Source: Ricordea florida (Eukaryota; Cnidaria; Anthozoa; Corallimorpharia; Ricordeidae). Taken from it: a stretch of 64,000 nt of DNA. This document shows, piece by piece, positions 34,859-47,700 of this stretch. A model generated the notes under the pieces. That model saw nothing but the letters and a program-made list of their open reading frames with translations. It did no database searches and had not been told where the DNA came from. Position numbers and translations under genes: made by a program. The stretch lies in contig OX453274.1 in the NCBI GenBank assembly GCA_949710005.1, positions 4,930,674-4,994,673 on the forward strand, written 5' to 3'. Positions within the stretch are counted from its first letter, which is position 1. Each line of letters begins with the position of its first letter.

Positions 34859-37800
34859 TTACAGCTTACGATACCCTCCAGACTTATTACGACTGCGGCG
34901 ACGGCCAATCAAATAGCCAACAAGGACAATAAGGACCAGTGCAGCCAAAGAGCAACCCACAGCAATGGGAACCACTTTGCTGTTTGAGTTGGACTTTGGT
35001 GGTGTCGTCTTAGGGTGTGGGGTCGTAGCTGGATTATCTGCTGGGCAGTGTTCAACTAACCAGGAAATATACAAAAGAAGCTATAAGAATTTTCTAATCA
35101 TATTCATTACTAAACAGGCATTCTCATAGTAAAAAAAAAAAAATGGATAAGGTTGAGATTGGCTACACATGCAGTGCTCGAAATTAGAAAAAAATCCAGG
35201 TTGTCCTTATGGCAAATGCCGGACAACCTGGCCCCTGACGTTGGTTGCCCTGATAAGGACTTGGTTGCCCTTAACATGTTCTATGATTTTTGCCTAGTTA
35301 TAGGGTTTGACCAGAGATATAATACCCCTATCAGTATGCCTCTGTTTTCATAGTTCTCAAAGTGCTGCGAGTAATAAATATTTAATATTTCAAACAAAGT
35401 AAGTATAACCCACCCATTCACTTCATTATAAAGCTAACAATTATTACTCTTACGCCAAAATCGTGGTTTATTAAATTGAACGAACGGCGTTCAGTTAACG
35501 GTTACAACCTTCCATTTCCTTTGTTTTACAAATTGTCATGGATCCTCATCTATCTATCAGTATCAGGAGATAAACCTCGAATTTAGATCTGTTTTCGTGT
35601 CGCGCGTTTATAGCTTCTGTTCTTTATTCTGTTACGCATCACAGTAAGTACTTCAATTTTTTTCTAGGTTGTCCGACGAATTCTTCTCGGGCAACTAGCC
35701 CTTTATTTTTCCTAAAAAATGGTTGCCCGAACGAAGTTTTAGCTGTCTCGGGCAACCAGGCAACCGCGAATTTCGAGCACTGCACATGATATCGTTCCCA
35801 AGAGGGAACACCTGAGTTGAAACTAGGACTTCACTCTTTGTGTTCAATCAGAATTCGAAGTCAAGATCTCAGTGAGGTTCACAGGGATGAGATATAGAGA
35901 GACAATGTTCCAAATCAAAGTAGGACTATGGTGAACTCGTGGATATGTTTACAAAACAGAGAAAAAAGAAATAATTTAAAAATTAATGAGGTGTTTTTTC
36001 AGAGTTGTGATTGAATGAACTTGAAGATAATTTTAATAATCTATAATCACAACATAAAAGTGACCAGGGAGCTGAGTAGCTTTTTGAAATAAACATACAG
36101 TGAGTACATGACGCCAATCATTTGACTACACTAGGCATCAGTTATAAGGCAGGTGGCAAGCATACAGTTGTTAAAAAATTTGATAACTTAACATAAGGGT
36201 ACAGGATTAAATGGCACCGAAACCAAATGTAGTTCTGGTATCCTGCTGCTCACTGTCTGTGTGTTCAAAGTAACAGGGTCCTTCTGAATAAGGTCTGAAT
36301 TTTGTTGCCATGACATTGTCAATTTTATCATCATTATAGTTTTTGTTGTCTACAAGTCTATTCAATGTATGCAACAGAAACATCCACCTTGATTCTGCAG
36401 CTGATAATGAACAAAACCATGTAGGATAGCCCAGCTGACGTGATGATCTTAAAATCCTTAAAGACTCTCAATCCTTTATCAAGTTGAATTAGTTTATTTA
36501 CATTACCATCTCATTTTAGGTTATCAGTGGTATATATATTCAGGGTTGCACTTAAAAAAAATCACACTTGCCATCATTAATACAGCAATACATCTTTGTT
36601 TTTATCCTTATAACTTCTTGTTTTTACAATGTAAACATGATGAGTCACACAACAGTAAGCAAAACAGGTAAGCCTATTTTTCCAACATGTCTACTTCAAC
36701 ACAATCTAGTTCACTTCAAGGTAAATTCGGAAATCAATAGACAGAAAACGTTTCATTGTAACGGCTTGTGGTGTATTGTATATAATATAACGCTTAATAC
36801 ATTTTCTACATGACTTACTCTTTTCGAACCCTGGTTCTCCGTCACGGCATGCGCCTCTATATTTAATGGTAAGCGTTGACATACTTCTTGACCGTCCCAA
36901 TACTTTTCCAATTCGCTCAAATAAATTCTCATTCAAGTGCTAATTTCGCTCTACGAGTTCTCATCAAAGCTTACTACATTAGCAAGAGATTTTCTCATCT
37001 TCAGATCACTTTCGAGCCAACTGAAATTCATATACTGCTTGTAATCTTGGGGGCGGTCGATGGCGCTCGATGTCGGAAAAGCGAATAGTTATCATCTGTT
37101 CACGTTTAGCGCCTGGCCGAGTAAAAGGCTCACGAAATTCAGTCTCCAAGTTGGTCATTGTCCTAACTGGAAACATTTAAACTCCTTTTGATTTTAGTAA
37201 GACCGCTAATGAGGCCCTGTTAGTGAGGTTGTTTATGTCGCGCGTCTGAGTTTCAAACCTTTTCACGTCGCAATTTCGGAAGGTCGAAGGTCGCTGTCGT
37301 AATTTCCCGTGAGCGGCTCGTCGTTCGTCGCCATTTCAGGTCCTTTATGTCGCCGTTTCAAGGCTACGTCGCTTGTCGAAATTTACCCCTAACAGGGCCT
37401 TGCTAATCGTCCTCTTAAGCTACAAAATCATTACAAACTCTGGCAACGGTACGATACACTTTCAGCGTGAACTTTTCATCAACAGACTTCCGTGACTTCG
37501 GTCACGACAATTGTCGTCTTCATATCGGTGCCCCCAAGTTCTATCCGACTAATTACGAAGATGTCTACACTGGAGTGAGTGAGTGAGTGAGTGAGTGAGT
37601 GAGTGAGTGAGTGAGTGAGTGACAATTTGCATATTGAAGTCCCCACAAAAACTCGCAAATACACTTCGCGTATCCACGAGTTAAAAATGACTCAGGATTT
37701 ACTAAATTGGGAGCTACATAGAAATGTGCCTAGTTGAATAATGAAAAAATAACAAATAAAAATAAAACAGAAAATCAATGCCCTACAGTAATACACAGTC

Positions 37801-40800
37801 TTACCGTGATCACTCAAAGTTCCATTTTTGACGTCAAAGGGTTGGAATTCATATTTCAGGATCTCAATTTTTGCCTCTTGGCTTTTGTTGTCTTTGATGT
37901 CATAGTCCAGTTTTCCTTTTTCACACATGTAGGCCTTTCCAACCGTACCTTTCAGCTGGGCATTATTGGATATGAAACTCAATTTTGATTCTAAAAAGAT
38001 TAAACAATAATATTTAAAAAAAAGTTAGAAATTGTGTAACGCAATCTTAAAAGAACAGTAACTGGTTCTAGACCTGTCACTGTCAATAACCGATTTCCAG
38101 ATAGCAACAGAGGGGGCAGGAAGTATCTTCTTTTACTAGAGACTAAGAAAACCACAATGGGAATGTCAGCTAGTAGGCCATTGAACAATAGTGTTAATGA
38201 CAAAAACAATGAATATGAATGAGCAAAATGAAATATTGTAGGTTTCTTTGCCATTCTCTGCAAAACAACAATACGAAATGGGCATTTTCCAAGTTTTATA
38301 GATAATGTTAGTGAAAGAGGTTAAATTTGCTATGAAAAATCTTCAGATAAATAAAAGCAGTGGGCATTCTATTACTTTGTAGGAGGGAGCAATAACGCAA
38401 TTTCTTTTGGTCAAAACAGATGCGAATGACATACCAGCTTGTAACTCTAGTTTCATCACATCGTTTGCCTTTGTTGCCTTACTTAGAAATTCCCTGAGGG
38501 AATTTAGTAGTATTTCTTGAATGCCAAAGGAGGACTTTACATTGGCCAGTTTGTCTGCTATCTTTCTGCTTTTGTGCTGTATATTTTTGAGCGTGGCTTG
38601 AACACATGAAATCATAATCTTTTATATCTTTAAGACTTGGTTCTTGTTCGGAAACTACTTCAAAGAAATTAGCCTCTGATTCTTCAACTTCGCTATCGTT
38701 ATTGTTGGTACAGTCAGCCGCCTCCATGTAAGCTTTCTTGGCCGAGTTTACTTCATCTTTATGTTTACCTCTTCCCTTCTTCATTTGGATTCTATATTTG
38801 TAATTGACTTTTAACTGAATTTAGGACAGAGTAGGCTCTGCTTAAAAATTGCGTCCTAACTCCGCGATGACGCGCATGCTTTCCAGAAACGGAAATTTAT
38901 TTTCCAGGCAGTGCTGTCCAAGACATTGCCGTCCTGTTGCTCTACGTCCCTACTGAGATTGCCAATATCGGTAATTCTAATTTTGCTCAATTTGGAGAAG
39001 AAATACTCAGAGAATAGTGATTACAGTATCTCGTGTTGAAGGGTTTCTAGTTCCCGCATCAATAACTGTAAATGGATCTCTAAGGAAAATGACCCAGCAT
39101 GCAACTGCTTTGTAGCTTGGCTTTAGCAGCCAATCAGAATGACATATTTTCTTGTCCTTGCAGTTGGGTGTAATGTACAATTTGAGACTTGGGCAAGTTC
39201 ACTGTCTTGAAAGACGTCATTTACAGTCACTAATGGAACCATTCACTACATGTATATAATGGCAAATTATGCATAAGCAGGGCTCGACGTTGCAACCTGT
39301 GGGGTCGCCAATGTGACTACATTTTATTCACTGACGACTAAGTTTTCACGCCTGGTCGCCAGGCTGGCCCCAAGATTTTTTGATTTAGTTTTAAAATTTC
39401 TTATTGACTTCAATACTCTGATACTTTCGTGTTCGCATATGAAGCCGATGAAATCGTTTGTTGAGGTTTATTAAAAGACCTTTAGTGTATTATATTCTAT
39501 TTTTTCTTGAAGATAATCTTGGCGACTAGAATACTTGTCCTGGCAACCAAAAATGAAAACTTGGAGGCCAGGTGGCCCCAAGATTTTTTTCTGAAAGTCG
39601 AGCCCTGATAAGGTCTATGTACAAGTAGCACCATGTAAATTGAAGTACTGTACCCTTGGCATCTGGAAACATGGTGTTGTTCTTGGTGTTGATGACAAGG
39701 TTTAGTGTATCCATTTTCCACAACGTAACATCAGTTTCCTTAACACTGGAATCCTGTATGAAGTGCATTTTCAACATGAACAATGCTTCTTTTTGTGGCC
39801 AGGACAAAGTGATGCTAGATGATCCATTTATCTCGCACATTCCATCAGAACTTGCAGTTGTGGGAAGATTAAACTTAACATGCTGAAATACATAATAATA
39901 ATAATAATACTTTATTCAAATACAGAATACAAAGGGAGTATTTGAAAAGGAGGACCATGAGGTTAGCCCTATTTAGGTCCCCTAACTAAAATTATAATCT
40001 AAAATCTAAAATTTTAAAATATCTATTACAAAATTTAAGATCTAAAATATCTATGATATCTATAGTATTAAGTACTGTGGCATATAATTAATGAATATTC
40101 ATCAACTTTTTAAGGCTTGACTTGAACCTGTTTACATTGGTGTCGTGTCCGAACAAGTGGTTTGGCAAATTATTCCATTCCTTAATAATTCTAACAAAGA
40201 AGGAATACTTGAAGGCATTAATTCTTGCTGATTTCGTTTGGATCTTAAACGGGTGGTTAGCTCTAGTACTTTTGCTTCTGCAACACTCGAAATAATCGTT
40301 AAAGTCTAAACCATTTAATCCGAACACTGTTTTATAACATTCTACTGCTGAAGTGAGTTCCAATTTAGTACATACAAGGGATAAAGGATGGATATTAATA
40401 TATAAAAGCCCCTGAGTGAAAATGTATACATGTGGAATTCTCCTTTGTGGTCTCCACACATTTCATACAGCAACAGTTAGGAGAATACACTTAAGTATCA
40501 GCACAATTCACTATTGATAGACATACCCTCCTTTTCTTGTCAGGTACACTGCATCTTCAGTTTAGAGTGTTGTGATTACTACTATAATTATCAAAACATG
40601 TAGAGCTTCAATTGTGCCACTGAAATTTACAACATGCATGACCTTGTAACCCTTAAATTTTTCAGATCCACATGGCAATTCTCCCAAATGACTATCCTAA
40701 AATTCCATACTTAGACATTTGGTATTGCACTATTTTTTAACCACATAGCAATTTTCAAATTTTTCATCAACATTGCTTTCCCCTTTTCTTCGCCTTATAA

Positions 40801-43800
40801 CTATCATGCTAAAAGTTGAAAAAAAATAAATAAAATTAAAAAATTAAAAAAACAACCAAGGTAAAAAAAGGTAAACTCTTGCAGGTAACTGCCCATTAGC
40901 TAAAAAGTCATGTACATGTATTGTACAGTGTAGATCCTCTGTTAAGTCACCTGAATGGCTTATCTAATAATTTGAAGGCAGCCGCTGATTAGCTAAATGC
41001 AGCTTGATAGATTTATTGTAATAATAGATTCTCATTTTTGTAGACTTGAGAGTTTTCTCACCCTCACAATCCTACAACAAGGCTGCAAATAACAGTTGGT
41101 CATCAGACAATTGTCCGGTAAATTTGACGTTTTGACCGGCAAAATATTTGTCTGGTCTGTCACTCTGACAGCGCACTTTTGATCCAAATTAAACTTTAAA
41201 TTATCATGCTTTACTCTGAGGAGAGTCTTTTTAAGTGCGACGTCAGTGAAGACTGATCAGCGAACTAATACAACTGTTACAGCTCCTGTCTGTGATTAAT
41301 ATTGTGCAATTAAGCAGTGAAATAAGTTGTTTTGTTGAATTCTTAATTTTGCTCTTTCACTTGGAATTTTTTTTGTCCAACCTGATTGTTTCCTTGTCAG
41401 GTCAGGTCTGGTCTCTGACCTGACAAATGACCTGCCTACGAAAAAAAATTATTTGCAGCCTTGCAACAAGGATCCTGAAGCTCTGAAACGACAAATTACG
41501 TATTAACCTCAAGGAGAGCCTGATAGCAGGGTACCCACAGTCTTGGAACTATTATGATTTAATGCTAATCATTCCCTCAATCAATGGTGCAATAACATCA
41601 AAAACTGGACTGCTCAGACATGAATAAATCATAATAATTAATTAATCTCACCAGGGAATTGTGCATATTTTTTTCTTCAGGGGAGGGGGTGACTCTTTAA
41701 TTTTCTTCTTCTAGAGGGAAGTAGCTAATTAGAATGGGCAGCTTTTTGATAGTAGGAGTATGACTCAAAGACGATCTACAGTAACTTAAAAATTCCTTGA
41801 AGTGACACAATACAAACCTCTGAGGAATTCTTTTTCATGTAATTGACATCAAACTGGACAGCCATATCTGCAAAGAGGCATGCTGAACCATTTTTGGACA
41901 CAGAAAAGTTTCCTCGTGCAGGTGGTGGCATGGTAGGAGCAACAGAAGATGACACAGGCATAACTGTGTGTGCGGATGATGGCATAATTGTTGTATTATG
42001 TGGTGGCATCATTGTGGAGTTGTGAACCACTGGTGAAACCGTCTTGTTATGGTATGGTGTTGATGCGACAGTTGTCATATTGTGGCTTGTTGTGAGAGTG
42101 GCAGTGTGCTTGTGAGATGGAGTGACAGTCGTGTTATGGTATACTGTGGACGTAACTTTTTGCGTCATGCTATGGTTATGTGATGGAATTACAGTCGTGC
42201 TGAAGATGTTGAAAGTGGAAGTCATGTTGTTTTTTAAACTTGAGGCCACAGTTGAGGGATTTTTTGATGGGCCTAAGGTTGTGGTGGTGCTGTTCACACT
42301 TTTACTTGAAAGGACTGTCGTTCTAGAAGCTGCAAAGGTAAAAAATTAAAGTTCAATCAAATGTACAAATTGAAAAACAAATCATTTTAAAGATGATTAT
42401 AAACAACAGTTGTTGAAACATTATACTGTCAATGAAAGCTGTGAGAAACAAGATGATTCAGTGAAAAACTTTTGACTTGTGCAGGCCAATTCAAAATTTC
42501 CACAGTTTTATTAACCGTAACAAGAGAAACATAGATGTAAATCTCAGTAACAAATTTGTGTTGATGTAAAATCAAAATACTAACCCTAACATGGTGGAAA
42601 ATGCATGGAGATCAGTAAGGAGAATTGACTTGATGTAACATCAAGAAATGTAAGGAAATCAGAGAGTAAAACTGGGTTGATGCAACAAGTCCTCCAAACT
42701 GACATGGTAGGGAAACAATGTATGGAGATCCATAATGGCAACTTGATTATTGTTGCTTTGTTTTTGAGGTAAAAACTGGGGCTACAACTGCATATTTCCA
42801 TATCACTCCATACTTTATTATGCTATGGCTTTACTACTCCATTTGGCACAATTTCCGCACAGGTCCCTACTTCATTATGCATGCAGCAGATGAATTGTTT
42901 AGGGTGATGCGCATGTAAACATTTCTTGTTATTGCAGAATGAAACACTATGGCTACAGCATGCATAATGAAGTAGGAACCTGTACAGAAATCATTCCCTC
43001 CATTCTTCAAGAATATGAAAGGTTTATAATTAGACAGTCATTATCCAAGACAATACAGCTACAACATGCATGAAGTATATGGTGATACATACACAAATAT
43101 CTAGCCAAAAGTAGTTTTCTGTACCAATTTAGCTCTTTGATGGAGTATTTAGGTTGTCCTGAACTCTAACCGCAAGTGAACACTGATTAACTTGCCATTT
43201 GAACAAAGAGACTAAATGAAAAAGGACATGATGTAAAAATGTTGCCTACAAATGCAGGCTTACTTTTTCCCTGTCATCAAACCGATCACTTTCCCTCTCT
43301 TTGCTTCAGCTCACGCAAGAGTAAGCTTTATAACGACATACTTGAGGTAGAAAGACCTTTGCCGCCTTAAAACTTCGCCAGAAAGCAATACCTTCTTTTC
43401 ATTATATGTTCAAAGCACATTTTTGTCGAACGAGTCATTATTTGCAACAACGTGCCTTTCGGGTCGGCAAAGTTTTCGTAAATGTATTTCGAGAAATGCA
43501 CGAATGGTTTGTGCGCGTGGATGCAAATGACTGGATGTACCCAACTGTACTATCCGTTCGCTTCACAAACATCAGCAAAAGCAACGGGTAAGATTTCCGC
43601 ACAGGTCCCTACTTCATTATGCATTCTGTAACTATACTATTTCGTTCTTCGAACCATAGTTAGTAGTTCGAACACAAGAAATATTTGGACGTGCATTGCA
43701 CCAGACAAGACAGCTTCAGCATGTATAATGAAGTAGGGACTGTATGGAAATCATTCCAAGCAACTTTAAAATAACAGTAGCTAAGATATTCAAGCTGTAA

Positions 43801-44407
43801 ACAATCGAGATGTTTGATATACAGTTCCAAATAGCGACTTTACATATACATACTTAAATACTTTACATCAAAGTGTAAGTTTAATTTCCAGTAGAAAACC
43901 AGCGAGGAACATCATATCAGTAAGAACTTGTGTGCAAATAGTTTTGGTCAGAATTAATGAAACAAAATATATCTAACAACATAAGCCCCGGAGTGGCAAA
44001 TATCCTGTGAAGACATTTCTTGAGTTCTTCGCCATTACGGTATCATAAGATCTATCGTCTTGTGAGCGAATTTCAAGTGTCTATCGATACGTCTAGAATT
44101 TAAGAATATTGACTCAAAAGCTTTTGCCGATGCCACGTTCTGCAATCGGTAATGTCTTCTTCGCTAGCATTACGAACTGATCGGATTCTTTATCGTCCAA
44201 CAAAAAGGTAAATCTCAAGTTCTCGACGAGTATAGTACGTAAACTCCACGAGGTTCGATAGTGAAGGCGCGTAGAATCGACGTTTTCGTCCCAGATGACT
44301 TAATAACGACACATTTTTCAACTTCAACGTCAAAATTACAAGGCGAAAAACTCGAACTTACCCACACAGAGGGCAAATACTGCCACGGAAAAACGAAGGC
44401 CTTCCAT
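34859..44407 (-). CDS. LAMP: LAMP-family lysosome-associated membrane glycoprotein, five exons
   Basis: Exons on the minus strand are 44362-44407, 41818-42329, 39654-39882, 37805-37990 and 34859-35055. All have AG/GT borders, phases agree, and the total is 1170 nt (389 residues plus stop). Exon 1 gives a signal peptide (MEGLRFSVAVFALCV). Exon 2 gives a Ser/Thr/Pro mucin-like region followed by a luminal start (ARGNFSVSKNGSACLFADM). Exons 3 and 4 give the LAMP beta-prism (MCEINGSSSITLSW, GTVGKAYMCEKGK). Exon 5 gives EHCPAD, a transmembrane helix (VPIAVGCSLAALVLIVLVGY) and a short tail ending SGGYRKL. A GYxxphi-type lysosomal signal (GYRKL) closes the protein. Many N-glycosylation sites are visible. 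It acts at the lysosomal or endosomal membrane. Introns contain MITEs, a LINE fragment and an ORF pair at 38343-38784. Confidence 0.88.
35172..35782. mobile_element. MITE with CAGTGCTCGAAATT ends in a LAMP intron
   Basis: Inverted ends CAGTGCTCGAAAT / ATTTCGAGCACTG with 6-bp direct repeats CACATG at 35166-35171 and 35783-35788. The interior repeats GGTTGCCC and GGGCAACC blocks. Confidence 0.7.
37573..37622. repeat. (GAGT)n microsatellite
   Basis: About 12 perfect tetranucleotide units in a LAMP intron. Confidence 0.95.
38343..38784 (-). pseudogene. Frameshifted ORF pair inside a LAMP intron, family not recognised
   Basis: Two overlapping minus-strand frames look coding. The first starts MKKGRGKHKDEVNSAKKAYM and is acidic; the second continues KNIQHKSRKIADKLANVKSS and IQEILLNSLREFLSKATKAN, ending at a good donor-like GTATGT at about 38434. 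They are offset by +1 near 38615, with no intron visible between. It could be a decayed processed gene, a nested gene's first exon with an assembly error, or coincidence. Confidence 0.3.
39278..39607. mobile_element. MITE with CAGGGCTCGAC ends in a LAMP intron
   Basis: Inverted ends CAGGGCTCGACGTT / AAGTCGAGCCCTG and a 5-bp direct repeat ATAAG on both sides (39273-39277, 39608-39612). The interior has two copies of GGCCCCAAGATTTTTT in direct orientation. Confidence 0.7.
39888..40456 (-). pseudogene. Non-LTR retrotransposon 3' fragment with (ATT)n tail
   Basis: The minus-strand ORF 40088-40459 ends in the terminal RT-associated pattern (FKIQTKSARINAFKYSFFVR, IIKEWNNLP, VNRFKSSLKKLM) of CR1/L2-type LINEs. 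The 3' region ends in an ATT microsatellite (TAATAATAATAATAA on the plus strand, about 39893-39908). It is 5'-truncated and lies in a LAMP intron. Confidence 0.8.
41088..41463. repeat. Inverted-repeat element with CAAGGCTGCAAATAA ends
   Basis: The 15-bp ends CAAGGCTGCAAATAA and TTATTTGCAGCCTTG are perfect inverted copies. The interior has GTCAGGTC repeats. No clear target duplication. Confidence 0.65.
42851..42991. repeat. MITE family A, copy 1 (LAMP intron 1)
   Basis: Ends ATTTCCGCACAGGTCCCTAC and a mirrored GTAGGAACCTGTACAGAAAT; same family as 43593-43751. Confidence 0.7.
43593..43751. repeat. MITE family A, copy 2 (LAMP intron 1)
   Basis: Ends ATTTCCGCACAGGTCCCTAC and GTAGGGACTGTATGGAAAT; the centre differs from copy 1. 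Confidence 0.7.
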
Positions 44408-44760
44408 TGGGACTAAACAGAAACGATCACTCTGAAACTACCCCGTGAAGACAAGGCGGAAAAACCGCTGATTGGCTGAGCAAAATGACGCAATGGGCGC
44501 TGCTTAACAGTAATGCGCCTGCGCGTGCTTTTGATATTTTTTGATAATGGCGGACGTGCACGAGGCATGTTGTGTGAATACGCAAAGATGCTGGATCTCA
44601 CTGATCTTACAAACAACCTACGATCGATTTTATGAAGAAGGTTGCCCTGTTTATTGGTCATTGACTTTTGCATATTGAGTGGCTTCTAAAGAAGCCGTTT
44701 TTAGTGGTCATTCAGGCTTTCTTAAAGTTCCACGTGTCTTCAGCCGGAGTGTGCCGTTGT
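44408..44760. other. LAMP promoter and 3' flank of the next gene
   Basis: Gap of about 350 bp between the LAMP start codon and the stop codon of the upstream minus-strand gene. More GC-rich than its surroundings, as expected for a promoter. No specific element is claimed. Confidence 0.4.
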
Positions 44761-47700
44761 TTACGTGGTCGTCTTGTCTGATCTGTTGATCAGCCTATTG
44801 TCTCGATGAGGCAATGCTGAGAATCGGAGAACAGCTTTCTCCTGTATCTTAATAATTCGTTCCTTGAATGACTTTTCATCGAATTTTGACTCGTTCTCTT
44901 CATCGTCGGTTTCATGATCATCCTGATCGTCGGTGCCATCGTCTTCTTCGGCGGCGTCGATGTCATCGTTTTCACCTGCCAGATACCTCAAAAAAGTATT
45001 GAAATCAAGACACCTCGTCAGTATAACAGGTCAGTACAATCCTTCAATAACTTGAGCGACTAGAGCTTGTGGTCGTATGTAAAGCTAATGAAGTATATTT
45101 ACATTATCAGCAAGGTCGTTTCTTCCTGTTTTTGGATTTTATATTAAAAACTAAATATTTATATTTATGTTAAAATGAAATTTTATCAATAGCTGGTACG
45201 TAATTTTTCATTTACCTTATATTTTTTGTAATCGTAGTATATTGTGGCGGAAAAGCCCTAGCAAGTAAGCTTCTACAAAATGTACACGATTGTTTGTATT
45301 CGTATGTATGTATTTACGTATTTTATTAAATTCCGTCAGTGTAGTGTACGTTTGATTGAAATCGGAAACTGTTTTGACCAAAGAGTTATTTTTTTCTTTC
45401 ACATCATCAAGCAAGTTTACATTTTTCTTGAACCTACCTGTTAAGTGTGTTTGCAAGTTCTTCCATACGATGGCACAATGGCTCATAGCAAACAGGACAT
45501 TTAACTTGATCTTCTCTCATTGCATAGCTGTGCTCTTGTTTGCTTTCGCTTGGATGGAACAGACATCCTCTGTGGAAGGTATGGCCACAGTTTAGCCGTA
45601 TGATGGGTTGTTCCATGCAGTATGCAGGGTGCGTGTCACATATGAACCTAGTAAATGTCCTTGCTCGCCAAGTGTGTCTTGTAGTTCAGTGGTTAGAGCA
45701 CCCAACTAGTATCTGGAAGCCATCGATTTTATCCCTTAGGGGACTCAGGTTTTTGCTTTGTCCCATGCTCGCAGCAAAATTAATGGTCATTTCATCTTAA
45801 TCATTTAATGAGCTTAGAATTTACCATCTTCATGTTACATTTGCATTAATTCAGTTATAGACTCGAAAAGGGAAACTAAAGCATTGTAATGATTAACTGA
45901 AATAAGTATTCTTACTGTCACATCTTCCAAGATTCTCTTCTTTGTCTCTTGCTTGTTAGCCTCTACTGATGATTTTTCATAGTTGCGAAGAGTTTTTGGG
46001 TGGCAGCTATATCCCATGACCATCCCTGACACCAGTGAATTGTAACTTGCACCACACATTTTGAGATTCAAGCCATTTGATTTTTGCATTGGGCAAATTT
46101 TCTAGAAATAGGCTTTGTGTCTTAGTGTACAAGTATGTTAGTAGTGAGAATATGGGGGTTCCAGCACAAATTGAAAAATTAATGAAATAAAAAAATATTA
46201 CAAAAAAATTACGAAAAAAATACAAAAAATGGAAAAATTTTATCAAGGATTTATCAAGGATTTTATAGGGAAATAAAAAAAAAAAATTGGATTCAATTGT
46301 GATTTAAAAACAAAAATAATAAAAGTATAAATGGAAGAGTTACAAAAGAAAAAAGTTGTAGAATTGCAGCAAATTGCTAAAGACCATGGTGTTGAAAAAA
46401 TTTATAAATTGCGTAAACCTGGACTCATTGAAGTGTTGAGTAATATTCCAGAAGTTATGGAAGAGATGCGCAATCTTCAGAAACAAAATCCTACACCCAC
46501 TTCAGAACCTAAAACTATTAAGTGTCATTATTATTGTATTCATAAAAGGCAGAAATCAAGATGTAAAGAGTGTGGAGGATCACAAATATGTGAACATAAT
46601 AGAAATAAAGCTTATTGTAAAGAGTGTGGAGGATCACAAATATGTGAACATAAAAAACAAAGGACGCATTGTAAAGAGTGTGGAGGATCTCAAATATGTG
46701 AACATAAAAAACAAAAGGCACGTTGTAAAGAATGTAAAAGTAAAGGAATATGTATTCATGGAAAACAAAGAAATTTTTGTAAGTTATGTGGAGGATCTCA
46801 AATATGTGAACATAATAGACAGAAGGCATTTTGTAAAGAATGTTATGCAAAACAAGATACACAACAAAAACATTAAGTTATATAACACAAGTCAGTGTTA
46901 CATAACAAAAATTTATCTGAATCTTAAATTAAAAGTTAAGGGAGAACCCTTCAGATCAAGTTTTTTCCATTCAATGTCTAAGATGCTTAAATCGAAGTGG
47001 TTTATGAGACTCTCATATTTTTGAACTGGAATTGTTGGATATTCATGTGAGGGTATGTTGGCAAGCAGGTGTGATGGTGAGAGTTTTACAAGTTCTCCAT
47101 ATTTTGTGTTATTCATATATGACGACTTATTATCCACTATACTACACATAAGTCTCAGGGGTTCCTTAATCCGTATATTTATGGGGTATAATTTACCAGG
47201 ATTTATAACTTCAGGAATTCCTAAACCAACTTGTAGCCCCCTCGTAAGTTTAATGTTAAAGTTCTTATTTGAATATAGATAGTCAACAGTATCAGTCTCA
47301 ATTATTGTTATCTTTGCCCTATCAGCATCATTAAGAAAGATTGATTGAATATTACGCAGCGAATATGTACCGGGTTGAATTATTATTAGGGGCTGATTCT
47401 CATCATTAAACAATATCTGTTGATCCTTGAAATTAATCAATCTTTTGGTTTGTATATTACAATCCAGTAGCTGTATCTCTCGAAGATTTTTCAGTGGTGG
47501 ATCTAAATAAATCCTAGTTTCAGACTCATACATGGTAATACTCAACATTTTGTTTTGATTACACCATATTCATCTTTAAATTTCTATAATCAAAACCTTA
47601 ACAAAAATTTGCATTGACGTAATCACATTCCTGAGCGACGTTAGAAACCAGCCTTTTTAAAGTAAACATAAAATCTACTTTTCAACTTCAAATCCACTTT

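Noticed and set aside
38000..38263. 87-aa minus-strand ORF with SGNRLLTVTGLEPVTV
   Set aside because: Looks like a translated interspersed repeat in a LAMP intron; no domain or splice support.
45217..45486. 89-aa ORF between the RING-like exon and the terminal exon
   Set aside because: The RING-like exon (45438-45647) joins the terminal exon (44761-44986) in phase, leaving this frame as intron read-through.
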